47,413 nucleotides of DNA. Source: Conidiobolus coronatus NRRL 28638. Lineage: Eukaryota; Entomophthoromycota; Entomophthoromycetes; Entomophthorales; Conidiobolaceae. This document shows, in pieces, positions 34,318-44,916 of the stretch. The DNA lies in contig KQ964539.1 in NCBI GenBank assembly GCA_001566745.1, positions 1-47,413 of the forward strand, read 5' to 3'. A model generated the notes under the pieces. The model had not been told where the DNA came from, did not search any database, and saw only the letters and a program-made list of their open reading frames with translations. Position numbers and translations under genes: made by a program. Each line of letters opens with the position of its first letter. The first letter of the stretch is position 1.

Positions 34318-36150
34318 AAGAATTAAATGTAATGAAATAAAAAACCTGAAAATCGAAGATGTACAAAACATCAAATTTTAAACAAAATTGTTTTAGAACC
34401 CAGTATTTTATAATACTAAACTTCTAACTCTTATCTGCTCAAATTTAAATTAATCAACAAATTAAGCTATACTGTTTGCCAGACTCAAATCAATTGGTAG
34501 CTGGTTTTAGCCAGAGTTTTCAATTGTAATAAATTTTGCGCAAATTTCTAATATTTATGCTTAATGCTGAATTAAAACTTTTATGTATTTTTCATTAATA
34601 TTCTCTGATTAATTAATAAATAGAAAAACATAAAATAGCTTATTTTAAATATTTGTGAATATTATAAAAAATTTCAAATGCTAAACACATTTACTAAGCT
34701 AAGTTTTATTGAACATATATGAACTAAAATTCAGAAGCTGAGCAGAATGAAGATATTTTATTTCTAGATACATAAAAATGTTAGTAAATTGTAAAAATCT
34801 GGTTTAAAAATATAATTAAATAAAAATCATATAAAGAGTCTAGTACAGATGCGGTTAAGCCATAGAACACAAGAAAAAATCTTTATAGCTTATTTGATAA
34901 ACTATTGTCCTAAGTTCTGCACTAATTAGCCTTAATTCCAATCAAATCCATTTTAATACCTATATTTGAGTAATAAACGCGTATTAATCCAAAAGAGGGT
35001 AAATACGATAGTTAAAAACTAAACTGTATACATATACATATATATTTTAAAAAATCAAATCCGAAAATTTGAAGTTGTTTGGTTAGATGGTTAACATGAT
35101 AAATGGGAATTTGATTAACACAAGGTGTTTTTCTGGTCATATCTCATTCGCCACGAATATCAAATATTAGGCTAAGCCAGCGCAAGAAAGAATCTTTATA
35201 AAAGCTAATAGTACTAAAGCCTAAGCTTTTATTGTTGGCTTAAAATAAATGATACTCTTTATCAAGCTAGTTCCTTCTAAAGTACAAATATGGCACTGGC
35301 CTTAAAGGCGCCTTGCTCTAAGCGAGTACAAGCTTCCCATAGCTAAATAACTATGGGCATATGGATTAGGGTTAGTAAATGGTAACGAATACCATTAACT
35401 GGGGATCTGATTATATAGGGAAAAGAGGCTTAAACTCATAGTTTGAATCATTTGATCGAAATATAAAAATAATTGAAGGTTAACTTACTTTAATATATGC
35501 TTTTTCATAAAAAAAATGTTTGTAGTTTACAAAGGAATCATTTTTAATCAAATTTAACAAGAGTGAAATATCCTATAATTCAATAGTTTTATATTTAAAT
35601 AAATTTAGTAAATGTGACGTAGCCAAATTAGGAATATTTGTTTGAAATTATGTATTATTGTGTATAAAATTGTAGTTTTGAAAATTTTGTAATTTATTTC
35701 TCTATCATAACAATATTTGATTCATTTTATATATGCTTTTAGAATTAATAAATAACATTGAAAGATTAAAATATATAATAATTGTTATTTTAGTTGTAGT
35801 ATATACAGTTTTACTCTTGTTAAAATTAGCTTTTGTATAAACAGATATTTTACACATTCTATAATATATCATGATTGTTGATAGTATTAAAGAATATTTA
35901 TCAAATTTTTAATGTTAAAAGGGTTTGAATTTTAGAGTATATTAATTTCATATAAATAGAGAGTGTAAAAATAGTTGTATAGATAAATTTCAAAGTTAAA
36001 ATCATATATATTATAAAAACACTAATTTGTTAACAAAAATAATAAAGCTTCATTTGACATAATTTAATTATAAAACAGTTAATTACAATTGCTATAATGC
36101 TAATATGTAAGTTTAAATTAAAATCTATTAAGTTGCTACAATATATGGAA
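34318..36150. other. Convergent intergenic region between carrier gene and GPN1
   Basis: About 1.8 kb, unusually long for a gap between two gene ends. No coding frame is credible. Around 34491-34526 there is a small nested hairpin (CAATTG outer, CTGG/CCAG inner) just after the carrier gene. The block at about 35165-35465 is markedly richer in G and C and in stable hairpins than the surroundings and is listed as a candidate RNA gene. Confidence 0.6.
35165..35465 (-). ncRNA. Candidate structured RNA gene, possibly the core of a telomerase RNA
   Basis: Seen on the minus strand, in order: a perfect 7-bp stem with a 5-nt loop (35396-35378, AATGGTA-TTCGT-TACCATT); two bases; CTAACCCTAA (35375-35366); a perfect 7-bp stem CCCATAG/CTATGGG (35357-35336 region); a bulged stem CTTG-ta-CTC/GAGCAAG; a GC-rich GGCGCC stretch; then two 7-base complementarities that interleave (35236-35242 with 35173-35179; 35218-35224 with 35167-35173). 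CTAACCCTAA is one and two-thirds repeats complementary to TTAGGG, and a helix directly 5' of the template is how fungal and ciliate telomerase RNAs set the template boundary. Ends, promoter and strand are unknown; the block could be another RNA or chance. Confidence 0.33.
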
Positions 36151-37396
36151 TTAATTATTTTCTTTTTCTTCAAGTTTAAGGTCGTTCATTAACTTGTTCA
36201 AGGATTCAGCTTTCAAAGCTTGCTCTGAAGCCTCCTAAAATTAAATTAATAAAAAAAATAAAAGAAGTAAAAATATTGATTTTACCTTTTGTTTCATTCT
36301 TTCCAGTAAATCTTGCTTATAATCGCTAATAAAATTAATAAGTTAATTAAGCTTTTTAGTATTTTAATTAATTTACGTTTCGTATTCTTCAGCAGCTTCG
36401 TTGACTGCTTTCATAAAATCGTCCATACCGCTTCCTGTAACAGATGAAACTCCAACAACCTAATTAATGTTATTAGACAAATGTTGTAATATTGAAAAGC
36501 TATTTACCTTTAAATGTTGATAAAATTCGTCCAAGACTAATGACATAGAGTACATAAAGGTTGACATATAAGTTTGATCTTGTTCAATATCAGCTTGGAA
36601 TTTTTGGAAATCTTGCATCCAATCAACAGCAAATTGGTGGTCTTGAACATCAGTCTTGTTGAATACAAGGATAAAAGGTAATCTAGTCTTATATAAAATA
36701 CTAACAAAATTAGATTTTGCTTGAGGCTAAGAAAGAATAGCTTACCTGCAAGCATAGAGCATATTTGACATAAATGTAGCTGGGCTAGTGGTTCTAGGAG
36801 TGTCAATGATGTATGCAATGACAGTAGGATATGAAAGTGCTAAACTTTCAGTAATAATAGCACCGGAAGCAGACCAAGTGAAAATTTCAATTTGACCAGG
36901 GGTATCAATTAAAATATGACTAACAAAAATAATTAATACACTGTATTTCCAAAATATTAAATAATTTACTCCAATTTGTCTTCCTTTTTTTGAACAATAT
37001 CAAGAACTTGCTCAAACTTGGTAGTAAATAAGTTAAGACTGGTTAAAATAGCACCGTTGGGGCCTAAACCATATCTTTAAAATACGTAAGCATAAAATAT
37101 TTAAGTTGAATAAGTTAATTACTCTTTCATTACTGTTTTGTAGTTAACAGTGTCTCTAATATCTAAATTAGGTTTGTAAGGAACATTAAAGACAGCAGGG
37201 TCCAAGTTGATAATATATGGATTTTTAGTAGTTTGTTGTTTGAAATATGAATTGACTCTCTAATAGTAAAGTTTTAATAATAAATAGCACAAATTAAATA
37301 TTAACATACTTGGTTAAAGGTAGTTTTACCAGATCCGGCCATACCAATTGAGATAATACATATGGGCTTTTTAGAAGTTGAAGTAGAATCAGACAT
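36151..37396 (-). CDS. GPN1: GPN-loop GTPase 1 (Npa3/XAB1)
   Basis: Eight exons: 37396-37310, 37259-37123, 37074-36970, 36919-36746, 36700-36508, 36459-36377, 36325-36286 and 36234-36151; 300 aa. GPN1 is needed for assembly and nuclear import of RNA polymerase II. Motifs in order: P-loop [10 protein letters not shown] (about 18-27), the family-defining Gly-Pro-Asn loop in [16 protein letters not shown], the G3 motif [11 protein letters not shown], the NKTD guanine-specificity motif after LPFILVF, and [15 protein letters not shown]. The C-terminus is a short charged coiled segment (about 260-300), shorter than the acidic tail of the human protein. GPN2 and GPN3 are distinguished by the [19 protein letters not shown] block, which is GPN1-like. 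The exons are short, so the gene is invisible as a long open frame. Confidence 0.95.
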
Positions 37397-38373
37397 TGTT
37401 TTTTGGTTTATCAAATTGATTATTAATCAAAAAAAGCTCGAGAATTATAGATAATTTAATCTGATAAATGAATCATTAACAATTATGGGATATTAATAAA
37501 AATCTTTAAAACAGAGAGTACTTAATATATGATGTATTTAGAAATAAATAAGGTTTAATCATAAGCAATAGTTATAATATCGCTATGTTAAGCACTTACA
37601 CGTAATAAATGCAATATATAAGGAGTTTTTAAGTGGTTTATACAAGATACTAAATAATTCCTTATTCACGATTTTTATAAGATAGAAATATTTCTGTAAT
37701 GAATCAAGCAGGCAAATTAATTACTTTTAATATATTATTTCATGTGTTTATTTCAGTATAATAATGTGCACTTTTCATAAAACTATAATACTTATAATAA
37801 CTATATGCTAATAGCGATAACCTGATTATAAGCTTAAGGTATATCTTTTATTTGGTTTTAATATATAAAATTAAATTTTTATTCACTTAGTAAAAAAATA
37901 AGCTCTCATAACTTTTTATAGCATTGTAATAGACTTGTATATATTAAAAACGATTATGCATCGTTAATAAAAGTTATCTAGAATATTTTGTTATATCTAA
38001 AACTTCACACTCAATCAATAGTAGTTTATTCACATTACTTAGTACAATTAAAAAAATATAATTATCTCAATACTTTACAAGTAATTCTATTATTTAATAT
38101 ATAACTATATATTGATTAATACATAAGTTTAAGTATAATTTGGAATTAAATCTCACAAGATTTAATATCTGTTGGTTAGGATTATATATTAGCATAAAAA
38201 TTCTCGTACATTAAAAGCTATTTTGAATAATAGATTTTAGTTTTAATATCTTTAAGATCCCATAAAATTAAATGAAGGGTGAAATATAAATATTCGCACA
38301 GTCAATGTAATAACAATTTAAAATTTAATTCATAAAAATTGTAATTAGTCTTAAATATAATCTTACTAAGAAT
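37397..38373. other. Divergent intergenic region between GPN1 and CENP-T
   Basis: Both genes start at the edges and read outward, so both promoters lie here. AT-rich, no coding frame, no repeat or RNA gene recognised. Confidence 0.6.
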
Positions 38374-41314
38374 ATGAGTGAAAGGATTCCTAGGAAATCC
38401 AGAGATGCTGAGGAAAATTCAAACCATAATGACCCTACAAAATTTACTTCTCAAGACAAAGACTCCGAGACAAGAGCACGTTCACGCAATTTGCAAAATT
38501 TAGTAGATACACACAATTTAAGGAGGATGAGAAATTCTTATCCAGACACATATTCACAACTAGGTTCTTCTGCTAATCAAAAAATCTCTCCGCAAGACCA
38601 AGTAATATAAATGTCGTAGTTAAATTACATGTTATCTAATATCTTAATAGCTTAGAAGACTTTCTTCAATTATATATGAGCAAAGGAGGTCTAATGAGGA
38701 ACTGGCAGTTTCACCACCAAGAATATCCAATCAAAATAGATTCAATATTAATTCAATTGATAGCACCAGCTCCTCGCCTGAAGCGCCGCAAATAATATCA
38801 TCAATGGCCAGATTGAGACTTGACCAGACTTCAAAAGTTGAGCCACCTCCAACTCCTCAAGGGTTGCTTCGTCAATTAGTTAAGTCTATCCAAGTAGAAA
38901 GACTAGCAGACGATAATGAATCTCAAGAAATTATTAGGGATAATCATAAGAGCTCTGTTCCTCAAAAACCATTGGAGTATTCCAAACATACTATTGTTAG
39001 TGATAGCAGCAGTGAAAGTCATTCGATAATTAATTTAGATGATATAGAAACTTCAAAACATATCCAATATATTGAAAAGTTCACAAATTTAGCTCCAGCT
39101 GATTTTAGCTCTATACAAAATATAGAAGAGCTATCCAATTTGAACATGGATAACCAAGTTTTACGAGATATCAGCATCGATATAACTTCTACATCTAATC
39201 ATATAGACTTTGGTCTCAATGCGCAAAATGATCTTGAAGATGCTCAGCAAATATTAAACAATTCTTTGATGTTTATTGGCGATGATCTGGATATTATGTT
39301 TCCAAGGGACGCTTTACCATCTCCTAAGAAAATAGATATTAATATTTATAGTGGAACAGATGCAAATCACAGCTCAATCAGTAACAGTATTCAGCTGAAT
39401 AACAGTTTAATTGATAGAGCCGAATTATCACCAACTAATGATTTTAACCTTTCTAAATTTGACGAGGTTGGGTCGTCTTATAAAACCCAGCAAATTTTAG
39501 ATTTATCAGGCTCGGATATAGCATCGGTGGATGGAGAAGATGACCATGCAGGTAAAAGATCTGCTGATATTGCTAATATTAGTTCATCAAGCCACAAATT
39601 TGGCAATGGAGATGAAGATGATTTATCAATGCTTGAAAGGGCTTTTATTGAAGCTTCTGTAAATGATCGCTCTGACAGATCGTTTGGAATGGATTATTTA
39701 GGCGAAGTTGACTCTGATGTTGATGAAAAATCTCAGATTAATATGCCTCCTTCGGCTTCAAAATTGGATTTAGAAGCTGCAATGAATGAAACTGAATACT
39801 CGCAAGAGGACCCAGCATTATCTGAGAAAAAAGTACAATCTAATATTCCTGCTGACGAGATCAATTTGAAAAATTCCAGTTATTCTATTCAAGGGAATGA
39901 TATAGAACCAGAGATTGAAACTTCAAAACATCGCAGTGATCCTTTAAATTTTGACGAGTTTAACTCTGGACTAACGGATTTGAATGCTGAATCCGATTTC
40001 TCTTCTAAGTTAAACAAAGAATATGAACCTGAGATTGATAACAATGCTCTAAATAAAGTCTTAGATCCTGTAGAATCGATCGACAAAGCTGAATCTGATA
40101 CTAAAGCTACCGAACCCAGTTTACATCTTGAGATAGATAAAGAGACTCAGAATGAAAATGAGGATGGTATAGAGTCTAATGATATAGTAGATCAATCAGT
40201 TGAATCAGAGCAAGATGAAGAGCCTGAAATTGACACTGATCCACAAGAAGATTTGATCCAAACACCTTCAGTGTCAAGTGATACTTCAGAGTCTAGTATA
40301 TCTTCTGACATAGAAGCTGTTGATCTGCAACAGGATGAAGAGCCTGAGAATGAAGGTGAGCTTGAGCCACCAAGCGAATTCGAGATTATTGGGACTGCAG
40401 ATTTTGATAAATGGGATACAGAAGTCGATGATTCTGCTATAGTAGAGCCAAGTGGTCCAGTTGATTTGAATTTAGACAATGATTTAATAGATGAAAAAAT
40501 TGGCAATCAAGAAGCTGGCATAGATCTATCTAACAATTTAGCTTTAAGACCTATCTTAGATCAAGAAGAAAGCTTATTAAGGTACTTATTTTTTTTAATA
40601 TTATATGCCAATTCTAATAACTCATAGCGCAAATCCACCAATTTCACCTGAAACATCTTTCAATAACAATTTGGATGACTTGAACAATGATAATGATGTT
40701 GTTGATCAAGAAATTAACTACAGCGATATTTCTGAAGGCTCTATTGATAATATGCGTCATGGTATCTCCAAGCCAATTCTATCGCCTGTTTCTCCAGGAA
40801 CAGCCCCTACCATACGTAAGTTGCCTGGATATTCTAAACATCGTAAAATCGATTTTAATCAAGTATCCAAAAGCTCCGCTTCTTTGTAAGTTATATTTTC
40901 ATAATGCAAATTCTAAATTGCTAATATATTATAGAAATAACTTGCCAGCATCTCAAGTAAAATCACTTGTAGAATCTATGACAAATAGTAGAATTTCATC
41001 AGCTACATTAAGCAGCTTTTTATTTGCTACTGATAAGTATTTTGAACAAGTATCAGGTGATTTGCTTGCTTACTCCAAGCACGCTCAAAGAAAAGTAGTG
41101 AATGAAGATGATGTTCTATGTTTATTCAAAAGGTTTAATTTTTGTTCATTTAAAATAATATAATCTAACATTAATATCTATTTTTAGACAAAACAAAATA
41201 AGAAATGCAGAAATGGGAGATTTTATCAGTTTAGCTCAAAAGCAACTACCAAGAGATTTGTGGGAGCCATTAGCACAACCCGCTAATCCTACTAAAAGAA
41301 GAAAAATTGACTAG
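38374..41314 (+). CDS. CENPT: Centromere protein T (CENP-T/Cnn1), histone-fold kinetochore protein
   Basis: Five exons: 38374-38601, 38651-40581, 40628-40885, 40935-41132 and 41188-41314; 913 aa. CENP-T bridges centromeric chromatin and the outer kinetochore: its C-terminal histone fold pairs with CENP-W and its N-terminal tail binds Ndc80. The histone fold (about 809-875: SSFLFATDKYFEQVSGDLLAY, KHAQRKVVNEDDVLCLFKR) and the family-specific helices after it (FISLAQKQLPRDLWEPL) align well with animal CENP-T. Near residues 144-150 is TPQGLLR, resembling the TPRTLLR motif at the start of human CENP-T. The middle (about 180-790) is long, acidic, Ser/Asp/Glu-rich and likely disordered, with a near-repeat QDEEPEIDTD/QDEEPENEGE. 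The protein ends in a basic TKRRKID. Divergent family, so the histone-fold tail carries the call. Confidence 0.88.
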
Positions 41315-41557
41315 AGCTAGCTAATATATCGGGCATACTTTCTATTTTTAAACTACTTTAAGCTAATAAAGTAGATGTATTTTATAATTTATCTTCATTT
41401 GGGCCACTTTTAACTAAAAATATAAATAAATAATATGAACACTAAATTTTCATATAAATAGAATTGTTTGAGAAAATTTTTAACCATTGCAGCGTGTTCA
41501 AAGTAATAGAATAGCTGGTTTATTAAGATAAAAACATCAATATTAAAGTATTAAAAA

Positions 41558-44500
41558 TTAGAATTGACTTGCCCAATTGGCAAAAATATTCTTTAAATGC
41601 TGGAAAGAGCTGCGTTTCTTCTTTTGAGCAACTTTAGGAATCCCCAACTGCTGAGGAGAAACGGAGTTGGATCCTCTATGTGAATAAATTGTTTGTCTCT
41701 GAGTAGGTGCAGCAGTTAAAGGATCCGATAGATTTCTTAACTGTGGTAAATTAGTCATGCTTCGCAACTCACCACTTGATCTATGACCCAAAGCATTACG
41801 TGCTTGTCCTAAGAAAGGAGGTCTTTTTCTAGCAAAAGATCCTGATGGAACTAAAGGAGTACCAGTGCTATGAAGAGAAATTCTTCCTTCACGAGTTACT
41901 CTCACAAAAGATTTTACTTTATGCAAATATGGGTGAGATAACTTGGTCACTGGGAAATGCAGTCCAAACAAGCTCTCCAAAATAGCTTTGTTGTAATAGT
42001 GCTGTCTTCTGAAATAAGAAATAGACCCTCTTAAAATACAGTGGGAATATAATAGATTTTGCATCAAATATCCTTGGAACAAGAATGGTAACTGATAGTC
42101 CTGACCAACCACACTAGGGTGTTCAGGTGTCAAAAGGACCATATCGGAAGCTGGTAAAATGTTTGATAAAGGAGCACAGCTCACTCTACTTCTCATCATC
42201 AATCTAAGCAATTATAAATATAGAAGAATTTTGATTATAAAAAGTAGCTTACCCAAATTTTCCTTTATTTCCAGTGAGTATACCGTGTACTAATGCAGAA
42301 TGATTTTCTAAAAAATATTTGGATGGATCGGCTTCAATATCTTCAACAAAAGTTAAACTAACTTCACTCTAAATAAAGCATTAAATGAGTTTAACTTCAT
42401 AAGATAGATAAATATAGTTACTCTTGTTTTGGTTCTTTGATAATCTTCTCGTTCCATTACAAAGAAATAAAGAGATACGTCATTAATAGCCTTTTGATAT
42501 AAGCTACATCCGATTTCTAATAAATGATAAATAATGAATAATTTAAAAACAAACATTAAACTACCTAAAGCTCTATGCTCAGCTTTTAAATAGCTGAATT
42601 TGTTAATAAACTGTTGTTTAATCTGGAACATAGGAGTGGTATAATAGTGAACTGCTTGAGAGTCCCAGTACATATCTTCTACAGCAGTATTGTTGATTTT
42701 CAAATAAAATCCATGATTTTTGCCTAAATTCAATTAGTATATAGTTTTACTGTATTAAAATGCTTTACCTATAGTTTGGCCATCTAAAATATCTATATCG
42801 CTCAAACTTATCCAAGATACAAAAAGATACTTGAATTTTTTATTTGAGTTGAATGTTCTTTGAGCAACCATTATATAATCATTGAATAAAAATAAGGTTA
42901 CTTCAGCTTGGAATGAGCTTTTACAAATATCTCTTTCATCACAGTCAAATTGAGTAATTAACTTACGTGAAGCATGAACCAGACTAGCCTAAAAAAAGAT
43001 TAAAAATGTGGCATTCATATATGCTATTTAATTACTGGGCAATCTTCTATTTGATAAAGTAATTTGGTAAGCTCTACTACATGTTCAGAAGTTTCATTTT
43101 GATTCAAATGACTAATATCATTTGCAATATTTAATGCTTGAAGTAATGGCTTATAATCAGGGTGATCTTTAGGAGTTAATTCTAACAAATCTAGAGAGGT
43201 ATAAGTATTGAAAACTAGTTAAAATGGTTTCGATTTACCAGTGAATAATAAAACATAGCGAGGTATTCTTTGCACGGGCATAACTAACAAATCTTTAATA
43301 CCAAGTTTATAGCATAAATCACTCTCTCGAGCTTCTCTTAAAAATTCCCAGTATCTGTTGTTTTTCTTCTCTAAATCGCTAGAATATTTTTCAGAGTGCT
43401 TATATCCTACAATATAATTTTGATAAACGTTAAATTTTTTCAAATGCTTTAAGCACACAGCTCCCAATCCATCTACATTTTCATTTAAGCTGTTCAAATC
43501 TTTGCTAAAAGATTTGTTTACGTCATAAATTTCTTCTATATGTTTGAAAATTGATGTGATATCGTATTGTGAAATAATCTTGTTACTAGACAAACTACTT
43601 GATTGCAAAGGATTCAAATAAACCTAAAAGTTGGTTAGTTTAGAGCGAATATATATCTTGAAATTTTAGCCAACTTCAATAAAACCATTAAGCTTTTTCA
43701 AATATGAATCTTCAGTTTTGGTAAGCTCATGAATAATATCATTTCTCTTTTCCATAATCTAAATCCACATTTAGTAAATAATTAATGACATCATCATTAT
43801 ACAGATTTACTTCTTCATCTTGCAACATAACTGGATTATCGAGTTTGACTTGGTTATGCGATTTCGAGACTACTTTGACACCATCTTTTATGAGGGGAGA
43901 CCCCAACATTCTCTTAAACATTTTAAAAGTATCCCTTTGAGACGGTGTTCTCTGATCAGCCTCAAGTAAAAGAATAATGTCGTTGTTATAATATTTTTTC
44001 ATCATCATCACTTCAGTATATTTGAGAGGGCTCAAGATAGATAAATCATCTATTGACTCCAATCCGGATACAATCTTATTTAAGTTAGATCTAACTACTT
44101 CAATAGTCGCGACATGTAATCTAATTTTATCGGATATGTCTTTGGACAAAGTTTCACACTCGGCCGGATTTATGGAAGCTGGTTCGCCCATGGATGGACA
44201 TTGAAATTTGGTGGATTTGTACCATTTCTCCAGCTGAAACCAATCATCCTCTAACTCGGACAAATATTTCTCAAACGCCAAATATATGATAATGTTACCA
44301 GCTTTTGGGGATAATACATTTTCTGGCTGGCCTTTAGTAGGTACTAATAAAGCATTATCAATGGTAATAGCTTTAAACTTGTATATAGTTCTAATATAAA
44401 CCAAATATTTCTTATCTTTTTTTAATAAAGAAACACAGACAGGTCCCAAATCTTCGTCGTATCCCAAATAAGTTTGATGTGCTGAAATATATTTTAGAGT

Positions 44501-44916
44501 CAAAACACTTAATAAGCTATTTTTTAATATTACCTTTATGCAAAAAAGAGTTGGTCCAGAATTCCTTGGAATAAAATTCATTAGTGAAATTCTCATTACA
44601 AATTTTGTCCAAATTCAAACTTTCTATCTTAGCGCCTGGGGTAGGCATAGAGTTAGAACGAGGTCTGCGACTTGGGCTGGAGTCAGGTCTAGCAAAGTTT
44701 GAAGATAGCCTCTTTGGCTTAGGACTCACACTGCTTACTAAGTCAATTTTATATCCTTTTTCTTGAAACTGATCATGAACTAACTAAACAATAGCAAATT
44801 AGTAATCATAAACACATATACTCAGCTAAGTGTAGTAAAATAAGAAAACAACTCACAGATATAAAGTTATAGTCGATAATATCGTATTGTATCGGCAAAG
44901 GACCGCTATTGGACAT
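41558..44916 (-). CDS. Rho guanine nucleotide exchange factor (DH-PH) with RapGAP-like N-terminal segment
   Basis: Eleven exons: 44916-44857, 44783-44534, 44481-43811, 43758-43675, 43623-43239, 43190-43036, 42988-42769, 42723-42565, 42516-42422, 42368-42253, 42203-41558; 946 aa. The DH (Dbl homology) domain, which loads GTP on Rho-family GTPases, spans about 330-535. It shows IIHELTKTEDSYLKKL, GFIEVYLNPL, GIKDLLVMPVQRIPRYVLLFTDLLE and TPKDHPDYKPL. A PH-like domain follows (about 545-700, VTLFLFNDYIMVAQR). The C-terminal 200 residues are basic and Ser-rich. Before the DH domain, TYLGYDEDLGPVCVSLLKKD and IRTIYKFKAITIDNALLVP (about 104-150) resemble the start of RapGAP domains of the SIPA1 type, but no catalytic part is evident. 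Intron 4 has an odd GTTGGC donor. Target GTPase unknown. Confidence 0.88.

Noticed and set aside
34491-34526. Nested hairpin after the carrier gene
   Set aside because: The outer arms are a 6-base self-palindrome and the inner stem is only 4 bp; too weak to call a terminator or RNA element.
35079-35100. GGTTAGATGGTTAACATG resembles a tRNA D-arm/A-box
   Set aside because: No matching acceptor stem, anticodon arm or B-box is found at the right distance.
35366-35375. TTAGGGTTAG as a telomere or subtelomere tract
   Set aside because: Less than two repeats are present and genes continue on both sides, so it is not a telomere end or an interstitial array. It is discussed instead as a possible template.
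35401-35425. GGATC...TATAGG resembles U3 snoRNA box A
   Set aside because: The central bases of box A, which are nearly invariant, do not match, and no C, D, B or C' boxes follow in order.
35161-35465. RNase P or MRP RNA as identity of the structured block
   Set aside because: GGCTTA words recall conserved region V, but the preceding ACAGA element and a matching conserved region I were not found on either strand. Not excluded without a covariance search.
43739-43810. Apparent frameshift or stop in the Rho exchange factor before the DH domain
   Set aside because: A 52-nt intron (43810-43759, GTAAAT...TTTAG with a TACTAAAT branch-like word) restores the frame, so the gene is intact.
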